64,000 nt of DNA from Corynebacterium camporealensis (GCF_000980815.1 NZ_CP011311.1:1565815-1629814), one strand, 5' to 3'. Positions 45,727 through 54,520 are shown, numbered from the stretch's first letter. The notes: generated by a model not told the origin, from the sequence alone. Made by a program: numbers and translations.

Positions 45727-47106
45727 GTGCCTTATCACGCTCACGGCGCCCGCATCGATGTCACTGGCGAGGCCATCGTGTTAGAACGCACGCTGCTGGC
45801 CACGTCTTTAGGACAACCGGCGCGGGAGTCCCTCCCCGTTTCCGACATCACCGGGGTTGAGGTACACGCACCTTCTACACGCAGCTTCGGCGAGATCTAC
45901 CTCGAAGGCATTGACCGCCGTCTACGTTTCGCACCGCACCAGGAAGTTGCGGCGAAGGCGTGTGCGGATGCCATTAACGCCGCCCTGCGCGGTGAGGCCC
46001 CACCGACACCGGATAGCCTGCACGTCACCGGCCTGGACTTCACTGCTGTCGATGTGGAAACCGCCAACGACAACTGGGGCTCGATCTGCCAGATTGGTGC
46101 CGTGCGTTTCCGCGACGGTGAAGAAGTCGACGCCCGCACCTGGCTGTGTACCCCGCCTCCAGGTCTCGAGGACTTTGCTGAGGTCAACATCTCCATCCAT
46201 GGCATTACGGCTGACGATGTCGCCGATGCCCCGGACTTTGCCACCTGTGCAGCTGAGCTTTTCGTCTTCTTGGGCGATGACATCATGGTCGCGCACAACG
46301 CGCAGTTCGATGCCACTGCGCTGCGCTCTGCTCTGCGCACCGCGGGCGCCGATGTCCCAGAGGTCACCTGCGCCTGCTCCCTTGCGCTGTCGCGTGATGC
46401 ATCGAAAGCCAAGCTTATCGATGTCGCCAACCACAAACTGCCGACTGTCACCAAGGTCTTTTCCGACGAGGATTTCCAGCACCACGAAGCAACTGCCGAT
46501 GCCCGTGCCGCTGGCATCATCATCTCTGGCCTGGCGCAACGATACGGCCATACCGGCAGCATCGAAGATCTCTTCACCAACCGGGAATTTTCCTTAGGCA
46601 AAATCACCGCCGATGCGGTTCTGCCAGTCCTGCGCGCACATACCGCTCCCCTCTCGGGCCGCGACCTGGGCGCTGGTACCGACTTCCGCGACCCGAAGCG
46701 CTCTGCATGGGAAAGCGACGAATCACCAAAGAAGTCCAGCAAGTCGCAGTCCAAGAAGTCTTCTGGCCCTGCACCTTGGCAGGCCGTGGCTACCCCGGAT
46801 ACCATCCCGGAGCCCAACGAAGATGCCGACCCAACCGGCAAGCTCTATGGCCAAAACGTCACTCTCACCGGCGAGTTCGCTCCTTTTGATAAAGGACAAC
46901 TCTGGTCCGGCATTGCCGAGTGCGGCGGTCAGGTAGCCAAGAACGTCACCAAGAAGACCACCATGCTGGTCGTCGGTGAATGGGGCAAGAAGACCTCCAA
47001 AGAAAAGCGCGCCGAAGAGCTCAACGAAAAGGGCCAAGACATCACCATCTGGTCTGCCCAGCAGCTCCTCGAAGAACTGGGGCTAGACGAACAACCGCCG
47101 TTCTAA
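45727..47106 (+). CDS. DEDDh exonuclease with N-terminal PH-like and C-terminal BRCT domains
   Basis: A 459-residue three-part protein. Residues 1-90 look like a short bacterial PH-type beta domain. Residues 103-280 are a DnaQ-like 3'-5' exonuclease: DFTAVDVETAN (Asp109, Glu111), NISIHGIT, VAHNAQFD (Asp195) and HHEATADA (His253, Asp258) give all DEDDh residues. A Lys/Ser-rich linker (about 325-350) leads to a BRCT domain (LYGQNVTLTGEFAPFDKG, about 373-459). It is likely DNA repair or replication linked. The GTG start has AAAGG 6 bases upstream. It follows glgX after 25 bases. Confidence 0.88.
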   Translation: MPYHAHGARIDVTGEAIVLERTLLATSLGQPARESLPVSDITGVEVHAPSTRSFGEIYLEGIDRRLRFAPHQEVAAKACADAINAALRGEAPPTPDSLHVTGLDFTAVDVETANDNWGSICQIGAVRFRDGEEVDARTWLCTPPPGLEDFAEVNISIHGITADDVADAPDFATCAAELFVFLGDDIMVAHNAQFDATALRSALRTAGADVPEVTCACSLALSRDASKAKLIDVANHKLPTVTKVFSDEDFQHHEATADARAAGIIISGLAQRYGHTGSIEDLFTNREFSLGKITADAVLPVLRAHTAPLSGRDLGAGTDFRDPKRSAWESDESPKKSSKSQSKKSSGPAPWQAVATPDTIPEPNEDADPTGKLYGQNVTLTGEFAPFDKGQLWSGIAECGGQVAKNVTKKTTMLVVGEWGKKTSKEKRAEELNEKGQDITIWSAQQLLEELGLDEQPPF

Positions 47107-47166
47107 GAATTCCTCCTAGAACGGAGATCAACATCGACCTCGCGCGAATCCCCGGAGCGCACTAGC

Positions 47167-47193
47167 CCCGACGAAAAATCTTGTTTCGTCGGG
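47167..47193. terminator. Perfect 10-bp hairpin after the exonuclease gene
   Basis: CCCGACGAAA (47167-47176) pairs exactly with TTTCGTCGGG (47184-47193) around a 7-base loop, 60 bases after the stop. A GGGGTTTTC stretch follows. It probably ends the glgX-exonuclease message. Confidence 0.65.
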
Positions 47194-47259
47194 AACCGAT
47201 TGGGGTTTTCAGCAGTCCAATAAGGGTAAGACATCACCAGCTAATGAGGATGAATTACC

Positions 47260-47964
47260 GTGACTACTGCCCTGCGTACCCGTCCTGCTCCACCGGCTCC
47301 AGTGAGCCCAGCTCCGCGTCCTGCACCGCGCCCGAAACCTAGTGCTTTACGCCGTCCGCGTTTGGCCAGTACGACTGAGCCAATTCTGTTTCCGGAGCTG
47401 CACCCCACCACGAGGGCCACGCGCAGTGTCAAGGACAGCTTCGGCAAAGAACTCGCTACTTTAGCGCTATCACCTTCGCTGTCTGCAGGGTTTAGTTTGA
47501 CCGCTCCGGGGAGCACTACTCACTTAAGCCACCGGGAACTGGACTCGCGTGGTTGGACCATCCGCGATGCGTGGGATACCGCGGCACACAACCTGCAGAT
47601 GCAAGCCCTTACCCCACAAGGATTAAGGCTGTGGACTCGACCTGCCACGCGCACGTTAGGCAACGATTGCCCACCCGGCTGGGAAGTACGCATCCAAGGT
47701 GGTCTGGCCACTGCATGGCTTGCCCACCCGCGTACCTTTAGCGCTTTAAACGAGCACCTGCTCAACCTCACTCGCGCAGCTGAGCTTACTTACCTTGCCC
47801 CGGACCGCTTTACTCTCTACGTGTTAGCTGACTGCTCCCCAGCAGAAACCAACGAATGGGCAAACGTCGCTTATTGTTCTCGCCCACCTCACCGCACCCC
47901 GCTGCTGAATGAGCCATTGAAGTTCGTGCGCGGATTTCCACTGACTGCTGACCAAGCAACCTAA
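47260..47964 (+). CDS. Protein of unknown function with a Pro/Arg-rich N-terminus
   Basis: A 234-residue protein. The first 35 residues are Pro/Ala/Arg rich (TRPAPPAPVSPAPRPAPRPK), basic and probably disordered. The rest is a mixed fold containing ELDSRGWTIRDAWDTAAHNL and PGWEVRIQGGLATAWLAHP, with no signal peptide or membrane segment. I do not recognise the family. The start is GTG with GAGGA about 9 bases upstream. Codon use looks like its neighbours, so it is likely real. Confidence 0.7.
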   Translation: MTTALRTRPAPPAPVSPAPRPAPRPKPSALRRPRLASTTEPILFPELHPTTRATRSVKDSFGKELATLALSPSLSAGFSLTAPGSTTHLSHRELDSRGWTIRDAWDTAAHNLQMQALTPQGLRLWTRPATRTLGNDCPPGWEVRIQGGLATAWLAHPRTFSALNEHLLNLTRAAELTYLAPDRFTLYVLADCSPAETNEWANVAYCSRPPHRTPLLNEPLKFVRGFPLTADQAT

Positions 47965-48101
47965 GCCACCACGATTGGAGCTCAACAGCGAAAGCGCAAT
48001 GGCAGTGTTAAGCCCGCACCATAGGCATACGGCAATGAGTTTGTTTCTTGACTACAATGGACTGGCCTTCTGAACTGCTTTGAAAGTTGAGGTTTGTCAC
48101 T

Positions 48102-49088
48102 ATGCCTGAAAGCGCCATGTCGCGTTTGGGGAACCAGTACCATGACTGGGTTCGTAACCACCCGGATGCAGCGGCGGAATTCGGTGACTCTATTGAAGAC
48201 CTGCTCAATGACGCAGGTGTCATCTTCGATCGCGTGAGCTGCCGCGTGAAGGGCTGGCCGTCACTGAAGGCTAAGGCAAAGAAAAAGCGCGACAATGGTG
48301 ATCCGGTCTACCCCGACCCGTGGAACGATATTCACGACGTACTCGGTGTACGCGTGACGGTGTTTCACTCCACCGAGATTCCTGAAGCTATTGCCGTGCT
48401 GGGTGAGTCTTTTAAAGTGATTCGCTCTGTCGACAAGGCGGCGGAGACCCGTATTTCTGGTGGTTTTGGCTATGGCTCCCACCACCTGATTTTGCAGGTC
48501 ACTGATGACATGGAAGACCTTGCAGAGTTTAAGGGGTGGACTTTCGAGGTTCAGATTCGCACGGTGCTGCAGCATGCGTGGGCGGAGTTTGAGCACGATA
48601 TTCGCTACAAGCAGGGCCCGCATCCGCCCTCACCGCAGGTCGACCGGCTGTTTACCCTGGCGGCAGGTTTGATTGAGCTGGCTGACCAGCAATTCGATGA
48701 GATTGCAGCACTGAAAGACCCGGGTACCGATCCGGAAGAAGATGTGGATCTCAACGCAGAGAACCTGCCAGGTGTATTGGCATTGCTGTTGGGTTCGCGC
48801 TTCCCACGTTCACGTTCAGAGCACTACCGCTTCCTCGCAGAGCTGCTGGAAGCTAACTCGATTACGTCCGTGTCCCAGCTGCGCGACCTGCTCAACACTG
48901 CGGATATTACTTTTGTCCACGACGTGATGCGCTACCGCTTCCGCCCGGGACAGGTGCGCTTGATTGATGACTTGTTGCTCAACAAGTTCGGCAAGTCGCA
49001 TATCGATGCCACCGCACATGCGGGTGAACGACCAGGCCGTAAGCGCCGGTTGAATATGCGCCTGAAGGCGCTGAACAACGCTCGTTAA
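48102..49088 (+). CDS. Small alarmone synthetase (RelA/SpoT synthetase domain, RelS-like)
   Basis: Transfers pyrophosphate from ATP to guanine nucleotides, making (p)ppGpp or pGpp. From ATG 48102 it is 328 residues with the synthetase domain in the first 190: RVKGWPSLKAKAKKK, DIHDVLGVRVTVFHS (metal Asp), SGGFGYGSHHLILQV and EVQIRTVLQHAWAEFEHDI (catalytic Glu). There is no HD hydrolase or TGS domain, so it is a small synthetase with an added helical C-terminus of about 130 residues. C. glutamicum RelS is the likely counterpart. A TACAAT box is at 48053-48058. Confidence 0.88.
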   Translation: MPESAMSRLGNQYHDWVRNHPDAAAEFGDSIEDLLNDAGVIFDRVSCRVKGWPSLKAKAKKKRDNGDPVYPDPWNDIHDVLGVRVTVFHSTEIPEAIAVLGESFKVIRSVDKAAETRISGGFGYGSHHLILQVTDDMEDLAEFKGWTFEVQIRTVLQHAWAEFEHDIRYKQGPHPPSPQVDRLFTLAAGLIELADQQFDEIAALKDPGTDPEEDVDLNAENLPGVLALLLGSRFPRSRSEHYRFLAELLEANSITSVSQLRDLLNTADITFVHDVMRYRFRPGQVRLIDDLLLNKFGKSHIDATAHAGERPGRKRRLNMRLKALNNAR

Positions 49089-49101
49089 ATGTAAAAGTGG
49101 C

Positions 49102-49494
49102 TCAGCGGAATCCGCGGCGGAACTTTTCCATCTCGCGGCGTTCCTTCTTGGTGGGGCGACCGGCACCGCGTTCACGCACTGGTACCGAGGGCATGAATTC
49201 CTTCGGTGGCGGTGGCGGGGCATGGTCGGTGTAGCAGGTCCGCGCGATGGGTGCGCCGACACGTTTGCGCACGGTGGCCAGGACTTCTAAGTCGTGTTCG
49301 TGGTGGTTGCGCCATACGCGCACGCGGTCGCCCGGGACGACTTGTTGGGCAGGTTTTACGGCATTGCCGTTGAGTTTTACGTGCCCTGCTTTGACCGCAG
49401 TGGCAGCATCACTGCGGGTTTTGAACATGCGCACGGCCCACACCCATGCATCGATGCGGACCGGACGGCCATCCGGTTGCGTCGGGGAGTTCAT
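49102..49494 (-). CDS. S4-domain RNA-binding protein (Hsp15-like)
   Basis: A 130-residue protein with an S4 domain at residues 13-75 (RIDAWVWAVRMFKTRSDAAT, then VKLNGNAVKPAQQVVPGDRV). This places it with ribosome-associated Hsp15/RqcP-type proteins that bind stalled 50S subunits. The C-terminus is basic and Pro-rich (PPPPPKEF, then GRPTKKERREMEKFRRG). Its ATG abuts the stop of the small membrane gene upstream, and it converges on the alarmone synthetase gene with 13 bases between. Confidence 0.87.
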   Translation of the reverse strand: MNSPTQPDGRPVRIDAWVWAVRMFKTRSDAATAVKAGHVKLNGNAVKPAQQVVPGDRVRVWRNHHEHDLEVLATVRKRVGAPIARTCYTDHAPPPPPKEFMPSVPVRERGAGRPTKKERREMEKFRRGFR

Positions 49495-49734
49495 TTAGTA
49501 CTGGTTGTGGTTTTCGTTGACGATCTTCTGAATCTTCGACCAGTTGTAGACGCCACCAACGACGGCGACGATGAGGCCGAGAATCATAAACGGGAAACCG
49601 CCCGACATGACGAACCACAGCAATGCGCCACCACCGAGGCCACCGGCAACGCTAATCACGCCATTGCGCGCGTGCTTGCGGACAGCTTGCTTCTTTACTT
49701 CGATGGGATTATTCGGCCTAGGCTGCATAGTCAT
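49495..49734 (-). CDS. Small membrane protein (79 residues)
   Basis: A basic N-terminus (about 25 residues, VKKQAVRKHARNG) is followed by two hydrophobic segments with Gly-rich junctions (VISVAGGLGGGALLWFVMSG and FPFMILGLIVAVVGGVYNW). The function is unknown. ATG 49734 is 7 bases from a TAGACT box that overlaps the end of the upstream gene, so it probably has its own leaderless promoter. The S4 protein gene follows with no gap. Confidence 0.78.
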   Translation of the reverse strand: MTMQPRPNNPIEVKKQAVRKHARNGVISVAGGLGGGALLWFVMSGGFPFMILGLIVAVVGGVYNWSKIQKIVNENHNQY

Positions 49735-49741
49735 GGCGAAT

Positions 49742-49747
49742 AGTCTA
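49742..49747 (-). promoter_or_regulatory. Leaderless promoter -10 box overlapping the yigZ-type stop
   Basis: The minus strand reads TAGACT, 7 bases, then ATG 49734. The first TAG of the box is also the stop codon of the upstream gene. Confidence 0.45.
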
Positions 49748-50386
49748 CCGCAGTTCGACCCACTGACTACCGACCGACCGGGGTTCTACACTCCCCTGTG
49801 TCAAAGCAGCGATGAGCTCGTCTAAGTCTTCTTTTCCACCCGGATCCACAGCGACTGTGTAGGTAACTTTCGCTGCGTACTCAGTATCGGTGATGTGCAC
49901 GCCACGGTTGCGCAGTTCGGCTTCCAGACGGCCAGCGTCGGCGTGGTCAAAATCAACCGCGTAGAGCTCTTTCGGGGCGCGGGTTACTTGCTTAACCAGA
50001 GGCAAGGCTTCTGAGACTGCACCGCCGTAGGCGTGGACTAGTCCACCGGCACCCAGCTTGACGCCACCGAAATAGCGCACGACGACGGCACAGGCATCGA
50101 GCATGCCCGAGCCTTTGAGCACATCCAGCATGGGCTTGCCGGCAGTGCCTGACGGTTCGCCGTCGTCGGAGGAACGCTCGACTGGGTTAGCGTCGTCGAC
50201 GTGGTAGATATACGCCGAGCAATGGTGGCGGGCATCCGGGAAACGGTCGCGGGCAGCATCGATAAACGCACGCGCTTCCTGCGCATCGGTCACACGACCA
50301 AGCAGGGTGATAAAGCGCGAGCGTTTGATTTCGATTTCGGTCTCGACGACATCGTCGGCAACCGGACGCTTATAGCTTTCTGACAT
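49745..50386 (-). CDS. YigZ/IMPACT family protein (UPF0029)
   Basis: A 213-residue protein with the YigZ N-terminal core: IKRSRFITLLGRVTDAQEAR, HCSAYIY followed by ERSSDDGEPSGTAGKPML, and VVRYFGGVKLGAGGLVHAYG. A smaller C-terminal domain follows. The family is conserved in bacteria and, as IMPACT, in eukaryotes, where it affects Gcn2; the bacterial role is unclear. Its ATG overlaps the ilvA stop as TAATG, so it is translated with ilvA. Confidence 0.93.
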   Translation of the reverse strand: MSESYKRPVADDVVETEIEIKRSRFITLLGRVTDAQEARAFIDAARDRFPDARHHCSAYIYHVDDANPVERSSDDGEPSGTAGKPMLDVLKGSGMLDACAVVVRYFGGVKLGAGGLVHAYGGAVSEALPLVKQVTRAPKELYAVDFDHADAGRLEAELRNRGVHITDTEYAAKVTYTVAVDPGGKEDLDELIAALTQGSVEPRSVGSQWVELR

Positions 50387-51669
50387 TAGGAAACGATGAA
50401 GTCGTACTCAGGCGTACCTGGGTGCAGGTGCTGAATCTTGATGCGGGATTCCTCCATGCGCTTGAGAAGTCCGTCCAGACCTTCAGCTTCACCCAGTTCC
50501 AGGCCGACCAGCGCGGTGCCGGTTTCACGGTTGTTGCGCTTGAGGTACTCGAACAAGGTGATGTCATCATCCGGGCCCAGGATGTCAGCCAAGAAGTGAC
50601 GCAGCTGGCCTGGCTCCTGACGGAAGTTCACCAGGAAGTAGTGCTTCAGGCCACGGTGGACCAGGGAGCGCTCCATAATCTCGCTATAGCGCAGCACGTC
50701 GTTGTTACCACCGGAGACCACGCAGACAACGACCTGTCCTGGCTGCAGGTTCAGCTTGCTCAAACCAGTGACGGCAAGCGCGCCGGCCGGCTCGGCGATG
50801 ATGCCTTCGTTTTGGTACAGGTTCAACAGCGCGGTGCAGACTGCACCTTCGGACACGGTGTCCCAGCTCAGACGATCGCGGTTGCTCTGCAGGATGCTAA
50901 ACGGCACCGCACCGATGCGCTTGACCGCTGCGCCGTCGACGAAAGGATCGACGGTTTCCAGGGTGACTGGCTCACCTTCAGCGAAAGCAGCGGTCAGGGA
51001 TGCCGCACCCTTCGGCTCAATGGCCGCGACCTTGGTATTCGGCGACATATCCGCCAGGTAGGAGATGATGCCGGCAGCCAGTCCGCCACCACCGACAGGA
51101 ACGACGATGGTATCCAACGACTTGCCCATGGCAGATAGCTGGGAAACGACCTCAGCAGCCACGGTGCCCTGGCCGGTGACGGTGTCGCGGGCATCGAAAG
51201 GCTCGATGAAGATAGCGTTGCGCTCTTCGGCATCGGCATGCGCGGCGGCAGCTGCCTCATCGAAGTTGTCGCCGGTTACGACCAGTTCCACCATGTCGCC
51301 ACCGTGGACCATGATGCGGTCACGCTTCTGCTTCGGGGTGGGTTCTGGCACGAAGATCTTGCCGGGGATTCCCTTGGTGCGGCAGGCATAAGCGACACCT
51401 TGGGCATGGTTGCCTGCCGATGCCGTCACGATGCCGCGTTCCTGCAGCTCCGGCGGCAGATTCGAAATGCCGTAGAGAGCGCCACGGATCTTGTAGGAGC
51501 GCACATCCTGCAGATCCTCCCGCTTGAGGTAAATCTCAGCGCCGGTCTCTTGGGACAGACGTGGACAGTATTGCAGCGGGGTAGGCGCAATTTCCGAGCT
51601 AATTCGGGCTTGTGCCAGCTGGATATCAGACGCGTGCACGGGCTCAGAAAGGGCGATTTCGGTACTCAT
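50386..51669 (-). CDS. ilvA: Threonine dehydratase (biosynthetic) IlvA
   Basis: Deaminates threonine to 2-oxobutyrate, the first step to isoleucine. The 427 residues include the PLP motif DVRSYKIRGALYGI (lysine), TASAGNHAQGVAYAC, VVPVGGGGLAAGI and VVSGGNNDVLR. The C-terminal regulatory part is a single ACT-like domain (VNFRQEPGQLRHFLADILGP), short compared with E. coli IlvA, as in C. glutamicum. ATG 51669 lies 8 bases after a TAGAAT box; the longer frame up to 51783 covers intergenic sequence. It is coupled to the YigZ-type gene. Confidence 0.95.
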   Translation of the reverse strand: MSTEIALSEPVHASDIQLAQARISSEIAPTPLQYCPRLSQETGAEIYLKREDLQDVRSYKIRGALYGISNLPPELQERGIVTASAGNHAQGVAYACRTKGIPGKIFVPEPTPKQKRDRIMVHGGDMVELVVTGDNFDEAAAAAHADAEERNAIFIEPFDARDTVTGQGTVAAEVVSQLSAMGKSLDTIVVPVGGGGLAAGIISYLADMSPNTKVAAIEPKGAASLTAAFAEGEPVTLETVDPFVDGAAVKRIGAVPFSILQSNRDRLSWDTVSEGAVCTALLNLYQNEGIIAEPAGALAVTGLSKLNLQPGQVVVCVVSGGNNDVLRYSEIMERSLVHRGLKHYFLVNFRQEPGQLRHFLADILGPDDDITLFEYLKRNNRETGTALVGLELGEAEGLDGLLKRMEESRIKIQHLHPGTPEYDFIVS

Positions 51670-51677
51670 GAGGGCAC

Positions 51678-51683
51678 ATTCTA
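51678..51683 (-). promoter_or_regulatory. Leaderless promoter -10 box for ilvA
   Basis: The minus strand reads TAGAAT, 8 bases, then ATG 51669, with no ribosome site. Confidence 0.5.
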
Positions 51684-51863
51684 GTCCCCTTGCCTTGGCT
51701 GCGTGAACATTACCTGCCGTTCGACCGATTAACGAAGAATTTACGTAAGCACAACCTGCAGTTAGCACTCTGCTTACCTGCACTAGTCACACTTAACCGA
51801 TCCCTTTTACAGGGACTTGTGATTCTTCTCTTTATCTCTATCTGCAAGGAGTTTTCCTAACTC

Positions 51864-53768
51864 ATGTCTATGCGTACTCGTGGTCTTGCGCTGTGCACTG
51901 CGCTGGCCTGCTCCACGGCACTGGCTGTTACTCCCGCCCAGGCCGTCATCGTGGACAACGTCCTCGAAGATTCCGCACCGAATGCCAGCGTCTCACTGGA
52001 GGCAATCGGTGCTTATGACTCGGGTATCCTCGGCGAGTCTGCCGCTGAGATTGTCGCCTTCCACGCTGAATCCGAGCGCATCCTGACCGTTAACGCCCGT
52101 TCTGGTGAAGTCGACATCCTCGATGCTTCCGATCCGACGAACCCACAGCACATCGGGGCTATCTCTGCCGGTGGCGACAACGAGATCAACTCTGTTGCCG
52201 TGCGTGAGGACGGCCTGGGTGTCGCTGCCGTGCAGCCTGCCGTGAAGACCGATCCGGGCGAGGCGCTGTTCTTCGACGCTTCCACCGGTGAAGAACTCGG
52301 CCGCGTGGGCGTCGGTGCCCTGCCGGATAACGTCCACATCACCGAAGAGGGCGACTACGCGCTGCTGGCCAACGAGGGCGAGCCTTCCGATGAGCTCAAC
52401 GCCGAGGGCACTGCCTACGTAGAAGACCCAGAAGGCAGCGTCTCTGTCATTAAGCTGCCTGACGATGTCGCCGCACCGACCGAGGCCGATGCCCGCGTGG
52501 CTGACTTCCGCGCTTTCGACAACGCTGAGCTGCACCCAGACATCCGAGTCTTTGGTCCGGAAGACCACCACAACCTTCCATCCCGCGATTTTGAGCCAGA
52601 GTACGTTGCTTCTGCCAACGGCAAGGCCTGGGCTACCCTGCAGGAAAACAACGCCCTAGCCATCATCGATATCGAATCTGCCACCGTCGAAAAGGTCATC
52701 CCGGCGCACATCGCTGACCACAGCGTCACCCCGATCGATCCTTCCAACAAGGACGGCAAGGCAGAGCTGCGTACCCTGCCGGTCAAGGGCTTGTCAATGC
52801 CGGATGCCATCCACGCCTTCACCATCGACGGTGAGGCCTACTTCGCCACCGCCAACGAGGGCGATGCCCGCGAGTGGGGCGATGAGGACGGCAGCGGCGT
52901 CTACACCGACGAAGCTGAAATCGGTGAGCTCATCGAGAACGGCGAGGTCTGCGACAGCTTTGAGATGCCCGAAGGCTTCGGCGAGCAGGAATTCGCCGGC
53001 AACCTGAAGGTCTCCCGCGCCTCTGGCTACAATGGTGAGTGCTTCGAAGAGCTCTACGCCTACGGTTCTCGCTCGTTTAGCATCTACGACGCTGCTGGCA
53101 ACGTCATCTTTGATTCCGCCTCTGACTTCGAGGAAATCACCTCCCAGATCGACGGCTTGAACTTCAACGCCGATAACGAAGACCCGGACATGGACGACCG
53201 TTCCGACAACAAGGGCCCCGAGCCAGAAGCTGTCACCATCGGTCAGGTCGGCGACCGCACCTACGCCTTCATCGGTATTGAACGCGTCGGCGGCGTCTTC
53301 GTCTACGACGTCTCCAACCCAGCTGACGCTGAGTACGTCACCTACGTCAACAACCGCGACTTCTCCGTCGAATACGACGAGGACAACGTTGCTGCCACCC
53401 AGGCAGCCGGCGACCTGGGCCCAGAGGGCCTGGCCTTCGTCAGCGCTGAAGACTCCCCGAACGGCGAAGCCCTGCTCGTCGTCGGCAGTGAGGTCTCCGG
53501 TACGACCACCATCTTCCAGGTCAACGATCTGCTGGCAACTGATAAGCCAGAAGACAATGGTTCCTCTAATGGATCCTCTGGTTCCTCGGATGGTTCGTCC
53601 AACAGTTCCTCGGGATCTTCTGCAGGACTGGGAATTGTTGCCGCAATTGCGGGTCTAGCAGCAGCTATCGGCGGTGCGCTCGCCTTTGTTCCAGGCCTTA
53701 TGGATCGTGTTCTGGACATGCTCCCGCCCCAATTGCGGGTAGAGCTCGAGAAGGCACTACCTTTCTAG
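51864..53768 (+). CDS. Secreted choice-of-anchor I type beta-propeller protein
   Basis: A 634-residue exported protein. A signal peptide of about 27 residues ends TPAQA. The large domain matches the choice-of-anchor I / esterase-like layout: SGEVDILDASDPTNPQHIGA, VGALPDNVHITEEGDYALLA, MPDAIHAF followed by YFATANEGDAREWGD, and a VFVYDVSNPADAEYVTY strand. Then a Ser/Gly linker (about 565-585), a hydrophobic segment (about 588-610) and an amphipathic end (MLPPQLRVELEKALPF). No LPxTG motif. The AAGGAG site is 10 bases upstream. The activity is unknown; it is very acidic. Confidence 0.85.
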   Translation: MSMRTRGLALCTALACSTALAVTPAQAVIVDNVLEDSAPNASVSLEAIGAYDSGILGESAAEIVAFHAESERILTVNARSGEVDILDASDPTNPQHIGAISAGGDNEINSVAVREDGLGVAAVQPAVKTDPGEALFFDASTGEELGRVGVGALPDNVHITEEGDYALLANEGEPSDELNAEGTAYVEDPEGSVSVIKLPDDVAAPTEADARVADFRAFDNAELHPDIRVFGPEDHHNLPSRDFEPEYVASANGKAWATLQENNALAIIDIESATVEKVIPAHIADHSVTPIDPSNKDGKAELRTLPVKGLSMPDAIHAFTIDGEAYFATANEGDAREWGDEDGSGVYTDEAEIGELIENGEVCDSFEMPEGFGEQEFAGNLKVSRASGYNGECFEELYAYGSRSFSIYDAAGNVIFDSASDFEEITSQIDGLNFNADNEDPDMDDRSDNKGPEPEAVTIGQVGDRTYAFIGIERVGGVFVYDVSNPADAEYVTYVNNRDFSVEYDEDNVAATQAAGDLGPEGLAFVSAEDSPNGEALLVVGSEVSGTTTIFQVNDLLATDKPEDNGSSNGSSGSSDGSSNSSSGSSAGLGIVAAIAGLAAAIGGALAFVPGLMDRVLDMLPPQLRVELEKALPF

Positions 53769-53829
53769 TAGTTAGCCTGCTAGCTTAATTCCAGTAAAAG
53801 TCTATTCTCTCATGAAGGAGCCAGCTCCC

Positions 53830-54471
53830 ATGCGTTTGACTCGCACTCGTACTGCAATCGTTGCAGCTACCGCCCTTGCCTTCGGCATGGTGTCCCCTGT
53901 TGCTACCGCCGATGACTCTTCGTCCAATGGTTCTTCCATTCCTGCGGTTGAGCAGGCCAGCAGCGCTGCTGAGAACCCAGCACCAGGTGAAGAGACTGAC
54001 CCGGCTGGCGAGGGTGAAGAGGGCGAAGGCGAAGACACCACTCCGACCCAGCCAAAGAAGGGCGAGCTGTCTGAGGAGTGCAAGGCTCAGGTCGACGCAG
54101 CTGTTGAAGAGCACAAGAAGAACATCCAGGACGGCAACGGTGGTTCCTCCATCATGCTGCCGCAGGAGTTCCTCAACGGCCTGGTCAACGGCTACGGCTC
54201 TTCCGGAATGCCGGAGCAGCCGGACTGTGTTGCTGACGAGCTAGACGAGCAGCAGCGCAAGGAAATCGTCGACCTGATGGAGCGCTGGACCCCGGAGTTC
54301 ATCTGGGCTTCTTCCACTCCGGATGAGACCTACGACGTACTGCGCATCGTCTGGGCAGTTCTCGGTGCCGTTGGTGTTCTGATCAATGTCTACGCTGGCG
54401 TCGCTGCCGCATACCCGCCGGCACTGAAGCCGCTGGAGGACTTCCTGCGCAGCGTTGGCTTCGAGTTCTAA
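53830..54471 (+). CDS. Small secreted acidic protein with C-terminal membrane segment
   Basis: A 213-residue exported protein: signal peptide to about residue 27 (GMVSPVATA), an acidic low-complexity region (about 30-80, EGEEGEGEDTTPTQPKKGEL), a small domain with two cysteines (EECKAQV and QPDCVADEL), a hydrophobic segment near 170-195 (VWAVLGAVGVLINVYAGVAA), and an end PPALKPLEDFLRSVGFEF. The upstream AAGGAG is 9 bases from this ATG, which is why I reject ATG 53812. The neighbour upstream has a similar hydrophobic/amphipathic C-terminus and they are 61 bases apart, likely cotranscribed. The family is unknown. Confidence 0.82.
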   Translation: MRLTRTRTAIVAATALAFGMVSPVATADDSSSNGSSIPAVEQASSAAENPAPGEETDPAGEGEEGEGEDTTPTQPKKGELSEECKAQVDAAVEEHKKNIQDGNGGSSIMLPQEFLNGLVNGYGSSGMPEQPDCVADELDEQQRKEIVDLMERWTPEFIWASSTPDETYDVLRIVWAVLGAVGVLINVYAGVAAAYPPALKPLEDFLRSVGFEF

Positions 54472-54475
54472 TCAC

Positions 54476-54498
54476 GCGTTCGCAGCAAGTGCGAACGC
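54476..54498 (+). repeat. Perfect 9-bp hairpin after the secreted pair
   Basis: GCGTTCGCA pairs exactly with TGCGAACGC around GCAAG, 4 bases after the stop codon. It has no T run of its own and precedes the terminator at 54521. Confidence 0.6.
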
Positions 54499-54520
54499 AG
54501 TGACTAGTCGCTAAGAAAAG

